From Brassica napus (Eukaryota > Streptophyta > Magnoliopsida > Brassicales > Brassicaceae), in assembly GCF_020379485.1 (NCBI RefSeq), contig NC_063435.1:4210162-4274161 (forward strand): a DNA stretch of 64,000 nucleotides. Reading direction: 5' to 3'. Below the pieces are notes generated by a model. The model worked only from the letters and a program-made list of their open reading frames with translations. It was not told the DNA's origin and did no database searches. Each line of letters opens with the position of its first letter. Within the stretch, counting starts at the first letter, position 1. The position numbers were made by a program, and so were the translations under genes. Below are positions 1 to 11,608 of this stretch, piece after piece.

Positions 1-299
1 ACGTCTGTAAACTGAAAAGAACGTCAACATCTTCAGAGACTAAATATTAAGTCTTCATAGAAAAATCTATAAAAATGTGAATTTGTGTATTATTCATTAA
101 ATTTTTTCTAGTTTTTTTGTTTGACAGTGTGTGTTAGTTAATCCTAATGGGTTTGAGTGATTTTGAAAATAATTTTTTTTTTATAATTATGAAGGTATAA
201 TTCATTTGATTTGACAATGTTGTTAGCTAATAATTGTAGACGTATTTCTAAGTCTTCGTTTATAGTTTTGCTAGTAAGGCTGAGCTTGTTTCAAAGCTG

Positions 300-600
300 A
301 AGTCGGTGACTGTGGAATATAATTTTACATTTTCAGCATATAAGACAACAAAAACTCTGTATGTGGCTAAGTGTCGTGTTCAAGGATGTGGTTGGAAACT
401 TAGAGCGAGTGTGAAGTATGGGCCAAAGACATTTTGGGTGACAAAATATTCGAAAAAGATGAAGAATCGGAAAGGTTGAAGAATGTTCCTTGTGCATGAT
501 GGCTGTACACATGGTAAACTTCTTGAAATGACACAAGAAGATTATGATCTGGACAACAAAATTGAGAAGATGGTGCTAACCTATTCCTTACCAAACATCA
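300..600 (+). pseudogene. MuDR-type transposase N-terminal fragment (decayed)
   Basis: Plus-strand translation gives peptides resembling the plant MuDR DNA-binding domain: the run FSAYKTTKTLYVAKCRVQGC followed by GWKLRASV and FWVTKY. The CxxxxC spacing and the W-x-L-R-A core are the recognisable features. A stop codon follows at about residue 60 and the reading continues with VHDGCTHGKLLEM, so the frame is broken. No catalytic DDE region is visible downstream. It is a relic inside the larger MULE. Confidence 0.6.
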
Positions 601-794
601 TTTAAAACAAATGACTCCGAATAGGAATATACTCCTCTTATGCCTGTCACGAATAATCGACAAGTACGGAACTTGATCGAGTTATCTAAGACACACTTTG
701 TACGCCTTTGTGTATCAAGCCTGCGCCAATACACTAAAAAAATTTGGATTGACTATATGTTAAATAATAAGTGTAGACGTTTTTGTAAATCTAC

Positions 795-3555
795 AAATGT
801 AGACTGCAGTTGAAGTCTACGTCGTAAATTCTATTAAAAGTGTATTTGTGTATTATTCATCATATTTTTTCATGATTTAATTATTTTACAGTGTATGTTA
901 GTAAAATTTTAATGGTCTTGGATGAATTTCACAATTTAATGTGTTATAATTATACACTTGATACTTATTGCAAATTGTTTTGATTAGTATTATTCTTGAA
1001 AATTTTTGGGAAAATTTTGTATAGATTTTCTTCTTCTCACATGTGTGTTAGTTATTATTTTAGCTTATGGTGGTTTTACTTGTTTGGTTGGTTAGATCTT
1101 GTGAAAAAATTGATATCTAACAAAAAATTAATAATATCATACAAGTGAAAACAACTAAAAATGAATACAATGTTTATAGATTATGCATTAAAAAATTATT
1201 TAAAAATTAATATTTTATTATGAAAGTTATTACAGAGCAATATATTAAAAAGTATTCTTGAGTATGTTTGATTTTTCATAATCTTGATGCTTCAAATAAA
1301 GTCTTGGAAAAGTACCTGCCAAATAAGATAGAGTTATGAGAAAAACATAAGATAAAAAATAAAATCATATTTTAGTAGACTTTTTATTAAGTCTACGTAA
1401 AGTTATTGTTTAGTAGACTTTAGTTGAAGTCTACACTAATGGAAAATTTTCATATTTAAAAGTGTGCATTTAGAAAATTTGAAAATACTTTGTTCTGGAA
1501 AATATTTCAAAAATGGTTTTTTGTCATCCTTGTAACAAAGCAAAAAGATAATGTATGAATCTATAAATTTAGTTCATTATAAACACAAAATATCTTATAA
1601 TGAATATATGGAAAGCTTACATTTTTGGGAAGATGATTTGAAAATATTGGAAGAGAATACCTGCAAAATAAAATAAAATTTTAAAAAATAAGATAAAAAT
1701 TAAAATCATATTTGAGTAAACTTCTAATGAAATTTGCTTAAAATTCAAGGCTAGTAGACTTCATTTGAAGTCTACCAGCCGTAAGTTTTAAGTAGATTTC
1801 AAATGAAGTCTACTCTATCAAAAAAAATAGATCTGAAAAATAATACATTAAAAATATGAAATAAGTTTAAATCTAAAAAACTTTTAAAAATATGATTTAA
1901 TAGACAAAATAGTTATAAATTAAAGACATATTAATATGAATTTTAATATGTAACTTTATTTGAATATAAATACTAGAACACATATTTTAAATCTATAGAT
2001 GTAAACCTTACATTTCTAGGAGGAGAAGAGAACAACTATGGAAGAAAATACCTGCAAAATAAGATAAAATTATTAAAAAACATAGAAAAAAAATTAAAGT
2101 CATATTTTTGTAGACTTCCAATGAAGTCTGCTTAAACTTTATGGTTTAGTAAACTTCATATGAAGTCTGCAAGCTTTAGTAAACTTCTTTAGAAGTCTAC
2201 ACTGTCTGATAATTTTCAGATCTGAAAAAATCTATATATTTTGAAATGTGAAAATAATTTTAAATCTGAAAATACTTTACATAATATAATTTATAAGGTA
2301 AACTAGTAGCAAATTAATGTAGAGAGCTTGATCTATAAATTTATTTGAATATAAACATGTAAATACATATTTAAAATCTATTAATCTAAAACTTACATTT
2401 TTAGAGGAGATGATGAAATCCATGAGTGATAATACCTACCAAAAAAAGATAATATTGTGAGAAATAAACATAAAATACACATTTAAAATCTATAGATCTA
2501 AAACTTACATTTTTTAAAGGAGAAGATGAAAACCATGAATCATAATATCTAAAATGACAAGATAATATTGTGAGAAAGACTTGAGAAAATTTTAGAGAGA
2601 AAGAAGATAATGAGAGAGATTTAGAAACAATTGAGAGAATTTTAGAGAGAAGAGAGAAAGTTTTAGAGAGAAGGGAGAGAGTTTTAAGAACTTGTGCAGC
2701 CACTTTAGAGAGAGATTGAATAAATTTTGTTTATATAGGGAGACAAAAATGTAACTAGGTTAAAATTTACGATACTGTAGACTTCGTTTGAAGTCTACTA
2801 AAATTAAAATTTTGGAGTAGATCTTACTATAACATAGTAGACCTTTTTGGAAGTCTACTATAATAATTTAATTATTGTTGTTTATTCTTTATTATTTTAA
2901 TAATTTTAATATATGATTTATTAAATTTATTTCTTTATTTTTTAATAGTTATAGTATATGATTTCACTTTTTTATTCTTAAGGAACTTAACTTAGTTTAA
3001 ATATAATGATTTTTTGTAAAACAAATTGAAAAATATAGACTGAAAAAGACGTCTTCAGATAAATAGACTTTATTGTAGGTCTACGAAACCCTAAACCACA
3101 AATATCAAACCCTAAATGTTTTGCTTGATAATCAAAAAGTCTCATTTATACAAAATATAAACTACTAAACATTAATATGCAGATTTAAGTTAATAAAACA
3201 AAAAAAAAACAAAATCTAAAATCTAACCCTATGAAATCAACTACTAAAAGACATAACATGTTAGAACCTTTTGTTTCTAAACTATGAACATAGTCTAGCA
3301 CATGATAACCAAATTAGTATATATTCTTCAAAATTGTTCGATTATATGAAATTTTAATTTATTTACTTCATATTATCCATTATATTGATGATTAATTAAA
3401 AATATCACAATAATTATTTTTATACATTTTCAAAATTAAATTAGTAGACCAAATTAGAGTGTAGACTACAAAACAAGTCTATAAAGTAGACTTCGTAGGA
3501 AGTCTATATATATGTAGACTTCTTTTATTACGTGTAGACTTCCAAAGGATAGAAA
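795..3555. repeat. Dispersed 22-24 bp palindromes, core GTAGACTTC..GAAGTCTAC
   Basis: About 14 imperfect palindromes of the form GTAGACTTCnnnTGAAGTCTAC occur, for example near 799, 1375, 1411, 1757, 1790, 2110, 2150, 2180, 2777, 2838, 3064, 3484 and 3512. Several lie next to a recurring segment that reads like cctgcaaaataagataaaa (near 1315, 1660, 2050 and 2435), so a roughly 350-400 bp unit seems to have been amplified. All copies lie inside the MULE. Function is unknown; they could be subterminal binding sites or simply an amplified satellite-like block. Confidence 0.65.
2575..2703 (-). repeat. Purine-rich tandem block (GAGAGAATTTTAGAGAGAAG-like units)
   Basis: Degenerate units of about 20 bases built on ttttagagagaagagagaaa repeat four to five times. 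Read on minus they open an ORF of 100 codons (2401-2703) starting MAAQVLKTLSLLSKTFSLLS with heptad-like Leu/Ser repeats. I cannot assign this to a protein family. It is probably transposon-derived repeat sequence, not an independent gene. Confidence 0.4.
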
Positions 3556-3710
3556 CGTAAAATATATTTATGTTTTTTGTTTGGTCATAAGGGTGAAATA
3601 GTACTTTCACTACTCCTTTAGGTTGGTTTTGCATTTGACTGAAAGTGGGGTACACTTTTACATTTGACTTGAATATTTGGGTTGGTTTTAGCAAATGTCC
3701 CAATATTATT

Positions 3711-5433
3711 TGAGAAGTCAGTTTCCTATGTGTCGCTCTCATATTAACTCTCACGATAGTTGATTACACTGATACCCTTAATGAATTAAAAATATTAAAC
3801 ATTATTATTTTTTATTTAGTTTCCTTTTAAAAAATTTCCAAAAACATATACATATAATAAAAAAGGAAATTTTTTATAAAGTTAAAAAAAAATTGAAAAC
3901 GAAAATATATGTATATATAATATGATTTCAAAAAAAAAGAAAGTTCACAAAGTAGTAATATTACATTTAAAAAATATTTTTAAATAAAACAAAATATAGT
4001 TTTGAAGTAATAAAATACTTTATTTATATTTATATTTTTGTAGATGAAAAACATAAATTTGTATATAATGTGATTTTATTAAAAAAATTTACACGGACAA
4101 TCTTGATATTAGAAAAAGAAATAACATTTCTTTCAAAACATAATTTTAAACAATACAAAAAAAAAATTCAAACTAATAGAAGTATTTTTATATATCTAAC
4201 TATTTTCTTAGAAGATTACACAAAATAATTGAGAAACATAAATTGATATATGTTTAATTGACTAAAAATAGTTTATAATTAGTATTATTGAAGTGATTTG
4301 TTTATTTTTCATATATTTTGTTGACTATAATAGCTTCCAATTACATCAGAAATAATATCGATAAATTATATTTTACTTATATAATATTATTTTCAAATAA
4401 AATTACAATTTTGTGTACTGCTTATTTTTAAGAGATATTGAAAACAAAAAAAAAAATCAAATAGTTGCAAAATAGATATATTATATTTTATCATTATTAA
4501 AGTTATTTGTTTTTAAATATTAAATTTTCTTTTAAATTTTATGTTTGTGGAACTTAATATAACTATAATCAAAATACCATAGCAAATCTGAATTCTCATT
4601 TTTAATATTAATTTAAATAAATTTTAGTTTCCATTCAATAAATCAAAGGCATAAAGTTATTTAGAATTTATAGAATATTTTAATTATTATAAATATTAAT
4701 ATGTGTTCATGAGCTTCCAGAAATGTATCACCTACTTATGTATGTAACTTCCTATTGAGCATCACTTTCTTTTATAATTTATTTTTAAAAACATCAATAT
4801 ATAATTTGATAAATATTATGAAAATACATGCACGTTTAAACGATAAATAAAATTGATTTGATTTGACTTGATTATAATAAAAATAAAAATATATCATTTG
4901 AATTTGAAAGAATAACAATAACTCAATATACTCACAACATGAGTGATTCGACTAATCTAACTTATATATAAAATCATAGATTTAACTAAAATAAAAATAT
5001 ATAATTTTATAAGAATAGTAATTTATTTTATAAATATAAATCATAGAACAACTCAAAACATATTAAAATGAAAATAAAATATTAAACAACTGTTACAATT
5101 TAGTTATTTTCTAAAATTTATATATATATGCATGAGACTTCAGAATATTATCATTATATTAATTTATGTAAATTAGAATCAGACACTTTAGTTTATTTTA
5201 TTTTATTTTAGTCTAAGCACAAAATAGTTGAAGTTATACATAATATTCATAAAATATATTTATATATTTAAGACAATAACCACCTAAATGCAAATAAGAA
5301 ATTAATCAAAATTTTAATATATTTAGAATAAAAAATATTATAGTTGAATTCATAGATGCATTCCAAATTATGCAAATGATGACTAAATTGACTGTAAAAA
5401 CAACAAAACCGATTAAATATAACATATATAAAA
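3711..5433. other. AT-rich intergenic DNA, no gene seen
   Basis: Very AT-rich sequence with runs of A and T and no ORF of meaningful length or recognisable protein. Part of it may be the body of the Helitron that ends at 6117, but I could not find a convincing 5' terminus. Confidence 0.6.
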
Positions 5434-5965
5434 TCATATATATTCTATTAAATTAGAAACATGACCTATTGATATAAGTTTTGTCTAACATTTTTTCCAC
5501 GTGATCTACTTAAAAATAACTGTAACTACTTTTTATTAACCCTCCACTTTAATCCCAAAAATCTCGGGAACCATTTCACTCTAATGCATATATTAGTGGA
5601 TGGTTATATATTGAGAATATTAAAACTTCCACTTCTATTGAATTCACAATAAAAATAAACTAAACTGAATGGCCACTAAAATAAATTAAGACGGATGCAT
5701 TGTAGAGAACATATAACTGATGCATTGTTTGTATTTAACTGTCCACTTTATATGTTTATACAAAATTTATGGACACACAAACTAATAATTTTAACATATT
5801 TAATTTTCTAAATATAAAATCTTGCACAGGTTCAAAATTCAGCACTACGAACAATGTTTAACTTCTTTTTAACAATGAAAACACAAATATGAAAATTAAT
5901 TTTCTAAACAAAAGTTTAAAACAAAAGATTTTTCCTGCCTTTTGAAAGGGCGGGTCAGAATCTAG
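5434..5965 (+). mobile_element. Short non-autonomous Helitron
   Basis: The 3' end is clear: a hairpin (cctgccttttgaaagggcgg) followed by gtcagaat and the terminal CTAG at 5962-5965, with T next outside. A plausible 5' end, TCATATATATTCTATTAAA, starts at 5434 after an A. This fits insertion between A and T, as is usual for Helitrons. The 3' end is firmer than the 5' end. No coding sequence. Confidence 0.6.
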
Positions 5966-6084
5966 TGTATTATTAAAGTAATATAATATTATAAATATAA
6001 ATGATGCTTACAAATTATAAATTAATTTAAAATTAAAAGTAAATATCAATCAATTATTATAGTATATTTACTTCAAAAACATTT

Positions 6085-6117
6085 ATACCCGTGCATGAGC
6101 ACGGGAAAATCACCTAG
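6085..6117 (+). mobile_element. Helitron 3' terminus (outer element, 5' end not found)
   Basis: Hairpin cccgtgcatgagcacggg followed by aaaatcac and CTAG (6114-6117), then T. This is a second complete Helitron terminus 150 bases beyond the one at 5965. The simplest reading is that the shorter Helitron inserted into this one. Confidence 0.65.
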
Positions 6118-6275
6118 TTCTTATATATTGAGAGAAACTGGGATAAACAAGTATATATAAAAGAAGAAACAATTTGTAACAAGAAAGTTTGTGTGATATT
6201 ATATCGAATGTTTAATTTTGAAGGAGTACTTTGAGGATCGATTGGTGATCTGAAATTTTGACTGAAAATATTTCT

Positions 6276-6421
6276 CAGAGACTAAGCTCATTTTAAGCAA
6301 AATATTTCAACTGATTGAATTGCTTGTTCAGAGACTAAGCTCATTGACTTTATCACCCAACAAAACCAAAGGTATCAAAAAGCAAAGCGCGAATATAAAA
6401 TCAACTGATTGAATTGCTTGT
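6276..6421 (+). repeat. Interleaved direct repeats upstream of CYP86A1
   Basis: The motif cagagactaagctcatt occurs twice (about 6276 and 6329) and aactgattgaattgcttgtt occurs twice (about 6308 and 6402), giving two partly overlapping copies of one segment. The remaining DNA from 6118 to about 7400 is AT-rich and holds no recognisable gene; the last few hundred bases are presumably promoter of CYP86A1. Confidence 0.55.
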
Positions 6422-7433
6422 TAGTTGTTACTTGTTACACACACATATATAATTAATTTAATTCCAATGAAAATAATTAGTTACTTTTGCTATATACTTT
6501 GTTTCATATGTGTATCAGTGTATGATACTGTTTATAAGCGAATATTTAATATCAGTTATTCCCTAAATAATTTGATTTTTTGTGACGAAAAGTTCTTACT
6601 AATTTACTGACCACAAAATACATAAAGGCCAATGAAATATGAAACATATATAGACTATAGTAAGTTTGTAACGTCCGAATTCAACCAGATATGATACCAT
6701 TTTTAATATTTCCGTTGCGTTTTCTTAGAATTTTTTTCATATGACATATTTTACTATTTTATTTTTGTACATTTATTTAATTTACTTAATATCTCAGAAC
6801 CTTCGGAAATGTGTGTAAAGTGTTCCCTTTTTTTTTTTAACAACTTGTGTGTAAAGTGTTCAACCTTCAGCATTTCCCCTTTCTTAGAATGGGCTGGCTA
6901 ACTGCCATTGACCAAATATTTATTCTCCAAAAACAGATCTTTTCATTCGGCTTATTTCATTTGAATAAAGTCTTTTATCAATAACTAAAGTCTTGCTATT
7001 AAATTAAGAATAAAGAGATTGAAATGCTTATTTCATTTTGATTACACATTGGATAAGTTATGTGGAAGTTCTGACCTCAATAGTTGAGTTCTTTAGTAGT
7101 GTCTAACTATAATTGAGTTTTTTTCCACCAAATTGAGTTTTATTTAACATAGCCACTTATGTTCACGAAATATTTAGTTTCAAGTTTTTGTATATATACT
7201 CAATATTAGGTGCATGTCGATTAATAGAGAAGTATAAAAATACAAAACTCATAGCATATATATAAAAACCTTACTAAACTGTAACTCGATAATTAATTTG
7301 TTTTCGTGTTGCATACACATAATATTCTTATCGACCCAAATTAAAATTTTCCCAACTGCTCTCTCCTAATTGAAAAAGTACCAATCCTTTCTTTTTTATT
7401 GCCTATTTTACAAGTGTTTCTCATTTCTACACA

Positions 7434-7442
7434 TTATATAAA
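7434..7442 (+). promoter_or_regulatory. Probable TATA box of CYP86A1
   Basis: The sequence ttatataaa lies about 80 bases upstream of the ATG at 7518, in a pyrimidine-rich context (cttcttcacc) typical of a plant transcription start and leader. It would give a 5' UTR of roughly 50 bases. Confidence 0.5.
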
Positions 7443-7517
7443 CACATTCATCTTCTTCACCATACATGTCTCTGACCAATATTTTCATACAACAAAAACA
7501 AAAAGCCTAAACCAGAA

Positions 7518-10500
7518 ATGGAAGCCTTAAATCCTATCTTAACCGGCTACGCAGTGGCCGCTCTATCGCTTTACGCTCTTTGGTTCTACTTCCTCTCCCG
7601 GAGACTAACCGGTCCCAAAGTCTTACCTATTGTGGGAAGCCTACCGTTTCTAATCGCGAATCGCAACCGAGTCCATGACTGGATCGCTGATAACCTCCGA
7701 GCCACTGGCGGCACGTACCAAACAAGCACCATGGTGATACCTTTCGTGGCAAAGACGCAAGGGTTTTACACCGTAACGTGTCACCCAAAAAACGTCGAGC
7801 ATATTCTTAAGACAAGGTTTGATAACTACCCGAAAGGTCCGATGTGGCGAGCTGCTTTCCACGATCTGTTAGGACAAGGAATCTTCAACAGCGATGGTGA
7901 CACATGGCTTATGCAACGTAAGACCGCAGCGCTCGAGTTCACTACAAGGACTCTTAGACAAGCCATGGCTCGATGGGTCAACGGGACTATCAAGAACCGG
8001 TTATGGTTTATATTAGACAGGGCGGTTAAGGACAGCAAACCAGTTGATCTTCAAGATTTGTTTTTGAGGTTAACTTTTGACAACATTTGTGGTCTGACTT
8101 TTGGGAAAGACCCGGAGACATTATCTCCGGATCTTCCAGAGAACCCTTTCTCAGTCGCGTTTGACACAGCGACCGAGGCTACTCTGAAGAGGCTTCTCTA
8201 TACCGGTTTCTTGTGGAGGATTCAGAAAGCTATGGGGATTGGTTCGGAGGATAAGCTCAAGAAGAGCCTTGAAATCGTTGAGACTTACATGAACGATGCA
8301 ATAGACGCTCGAAAAAACTCCCCGTCTGATGATCTTTTATCGCGTTTCTTGAAGAAACGTGACGTCAACGGTAACGTTATTCCGACCGATGTTCTTCAGC
8401 GTATCGCGCTGAACTTCGTCCTTGCGGGTCGTGACACTTCTTCTGTGGCCTTGAGCTGGTTCTTTTGGCTCGTCATGAATAACCCTGAGGTGGAGAAGAA
8501 GATCATTGTGGAGTTATCAACGGTTCTGAAGGAGACACGTGGGAATGATCAGGGAAAGTGGACGGAGGAGCCCTTGGAGTTCGACGAGGCAGATAGGCTC
8601 GTCTACCTCAAGGCTGCTTTGGCTGAAACGCTGCGTTTATACCCTTCTGTGCCTCAGGTGAAAATAACAATTTAACTTTGTTTTTTTTTTGTATTATTAT
8701 TTTTTTGCCAAATCTTTTTTATTGTTTCGTTCATGGAATATCATGCATAACGCATATGACCAGGGAGAGATATGCATAAACACGTTAAATTAGCATTGAC
8801 ATACTTAATTGCTTCATAAATATTGATCTACTAGGTAATAACCCGCGCCTTGCGCGGGATGTGATTATTAGTTTCGTTATTTTTAATAAAAACACATTAA
8901 ATCTGTTTAATCTAGATATTGGTTCGGTTTTAAATTATTTTTTGGTTTTTTTCTGTTAGAATGTTTGATTTGTTAGTTTTTCGGTAAAAACCAAAAATTA
9001 TTATTATTTGTTAATTTTTATGTTATAAATTTTAGATAATTGTCATGTCGAACCAATGGTTTCATATTATAGTTTGTAAACGGATAATAGTTCAAGAAAA
9101 ATAAAAGAAAATTATTAAGACTAATCATTTCACTACAATTTGGTCGGTAGTGAAAGAAGCATTAAGAAAAAAATATTTCAACTTCAAAAAAAATATAGAT
9201 ATTTCAGTAGTGGTAAATACTTATAAAGTGCTCACATCAAGGTGCACATGTATGTGTATATAAAAGTATATAAAAATAAATGACAAATATATAAAGATAT
9301 TGTTAATTAATATTAATAACATTTTTGTTCTAAATAATACATGACAGATAAAATTAAAACTAATTAAAAATTAAAAAGGCCTTGACATTAGTAAATTTTT
9401 TTCATATAAAAAAATCAATTGTATCCGTAAATAGAGGTGAACACAGATCGAATATCCGAGTATTTGGAGGCATTCATGTCGATTCGATCTTTAGTCACTT
9501 GGATAGTCGGTGACTATGATATCCGAAATGATTTAGAATTTTAAAGAATATCCGATTTGATCCGTAAATAAAATTTAAAAAATAATTGAAAAATTAATAA
9601 TAATGTTTTATTACAAAATAAAATATTATTTACTTTTTAAATTTTAATACCTAATATAATAAATTGAATTCATAAAAATATTGTAAAACTTATATATAAT
9701 ATATATAACATATATATATATATATATAATTATGTACCTATATGTATATATATGCAAATGAAATAATAGATCAAATTTGACAATTGCTCCTAAAAATATT
9801 GGTATTTGTGATTTGCTTTTTTAATTGTATTTTAGTAATTTATTTGCTTCGTAGAGTTACGGATATCCATATTTTTTGGTTCAATTCAAAACGGTTAACG
9901 AATTGAATCAAAACTTATAAATATTTTGCCCAATTTTATCGGTAAACAATAAAAATAAAATATATATAGTTTAGCTTTTGATTCGTTATTTGTTTTGATT
10001 CGAACCGAAAAATCTAAAGTTTTATTGGAACCTTGCATATGAGTTTTATATTAAAAAAATACAAAGTATATAGTGTGAGCACATTTATGAATATAGTGTG
10101 AACGCGTTACCATATTTATTATCAAATCATTGTGAGGCTGCCACGTGTCTATTATAGTGTGAATGCATTTATTACAATGTTTCTCCTTTAATATATAAGG
10201 GATGTCTAAATATATTTATCAGGTTTCATAAAAGTTTCCGAAAGAGATCTACATAACTAGCTAGTTGACTGATTAAATGCATAATGTTTTCTTCTAAGCT
10301 GACTATCACAGATTTTGTTTTTCCAAAATCCAAATCACTAGGTTGCTAGCAATTATCAAATGACTGTTACAAACTTACAATAACATTTAATTTAATTTGA
10401 GTTATTGTTTACCAAAAAGAACATGGCAAAATTAACGCAAAACGGCAAAAATAATCATTTTATTTTATTTTTAGTCATTGTTGTCACTCCTCATGATTCG

Positions 10501-10960
10501 CAAATCGCAATACTCAATCTGTGTAACTGTGACGTTTGATAATTTTCCAAATGACCAGGATTTCAAGTACGTCATAGACGACGACGTTTTGCCCGATGGG
10601 ACTTTCGTGCCAAGAGGCTCGACTGTGACATACTCAATTTACTCTATCGGACGAATGAAAACGATTTGGGGCCAAGATTGTCTCGAGTTCCGTCCAGAGC
10701 GGTGGCTCACAGCTGAAGGTGACCGGTTCGAGACTCCTAAGGATAGTTTTAAGTTCGTAGCTTTTAACGCCGGACCAAGGACTTGCTTGGGCAAAGACTT
10801 GGCTTATCTCCAAATGAAGTCGGTTGCCTCAGCCGTTCTCCTTCGTTACCGGCTGTCTCCAGTTCCCGGTCACCGCGTCGAGCAGAAGATGTCGCTGACG
10901 CTCTTCATGAAGAACGGGCTACATGTCTACTTGCAACCTCGAGGTGAGGTGGTTGCGTGA
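7518..10960 (+). CDS. CYP86A1: Cytochrome P450 CYP86A1, fatty acid omega-hydroxylase
   Basis: Exons 7518-8657 and 10559-10960 join in phase 0 (CAG/gtgaaa, ccag/GAT) to give 513 aa, the length I recall for Arabidopsis CYP86A1. Seen: an N-terminal hydrophobic ER anchor (about residues 9-27), the I-helix AGRDT (303-307), the K-helix ETLR (370-373), FRPERW, and the heme loop [12 protein letters not shown] with the ligand Cys at 456. Family knowledge: CYP86A enzymes omega-hydroxylate long-chain fatty acids at the ER, and CYP86A1 (HORST) does so for root suberin. MYB119 downstream matches the Arabidopsis order, which supports this member over other CYP86A paralogues. The odd feature is the 1901-bp intron, most of which is a Helitron. 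The frame is intact. Confidence 0.93.
8831..10202 (-). mobile_element. Complete Helitron inside the CYP86A1 intron
   Basis: On minus the element starts TCCCTTATATATTAAAGGAG (from 10202) and ends with the hairpin cccgcgcaaggcgcggg, ttattac and CTAG (8834-8831). The flanking bases are A and T, as expected for Helitron insertion. Length is 1372 bp and no RepHel coding region is seen, so it is non-autonomous. It accounts for most of the intron, while donor and acceptor sites lie outside it and look undamaged. Confidence 0.8.
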
Positions 10961-11173
10961 TTTATAAGTAAGAGCACTATGGTAAATATTTTGGAGGATA
11001 TGTTTTGTCATTTGACATTATATTTTATAAGCAATCTATTTTACTTTCCTGTATTTTCTCCACCTACAAATTATGTATTATGATATATGCATTTTTGTGA
11101 CATTGGTTGTTTAAGTTTGTTCAACTCTCTCGAATAAAAGTCTGGTAGTTATACTAAGTATAAGTTTAATTGA

Positions 11174-11345
11174 ATTAATGGATTTATCTTTAGATTGACC
11201 AATTTCATAACGTAAGTGTGGGAATCAAATTCACACTAACCTCTAGCTAAAACAACTGCATTAATGGACGACTTATATTTTGATTTAACCAATTTTATAA
11301 CGTATGTGGGAAGTAGTCTCGCACTAACCACTAGCTTAAACAAAC
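11174..11345. repeat. Imperfect direct repeat (two units of about 85 bp)
   Basis: The segment attaatgga...gattgaccaatttcataacg...cactaacctctagctaaaac occurs twice in tandem (about 11174-11256 and 11261-11345) between the converging ends of CYP86A1 and MYB119. No coding potential. The rest of 10961-11608 should be the two 3' UTRs. Confidence 0.55.
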
Positions 11346-11608
11346 CACTTTAATTTTTTGAACAAAATGTGAAATGAACAAATAAGAATGATAAAGGATA
11401 AAACTATAAATTGAAGAAAACATTCAGCTACAGATTAAAGAAGCACATAAACCCTAATAATTATTTTGATACGAGAAGAAACTTGAATTTTATGTTTTAT
11501 AGAAAGTTTTAAGAACATAAATTATTAAAGTAACTGAAGAGAAAGATAGAGAATGACCATAAACATGGTAACAATGATCGCATAATATCACCATGATCAT
11601 GTTGGCAG

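Larger units (their letters stand above)
1..3701. mobile_element. Mutator-like element (MULE), right part; left end outside window
   Basis: The right end, read inward on minus, begins GGGACATTTGCTAAAACC and continues through about 100 bases of TIR-like sequence (about 3600-3701), which resembles terminal inverted repeats of Brassicaceae MULEs as I remember them. The nine bases just outside are aatattatt, a candidate target duplication whose partner would lie left of the window. Inside are a MuDR-type transposase fragment near 300-590, repeated palindromes and a purine-rich tandem block. The left boundary is not visible, so full length is unknown, and nested elements cannot be excluded. Confidence 0.6.

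Noticed and set aside
3479..3754. Minus-strand ORF of 91 codons at the MULE end
   Set aside because: It lies in the terminal inverted repeat and crosses the element border, so it is a chance reading.
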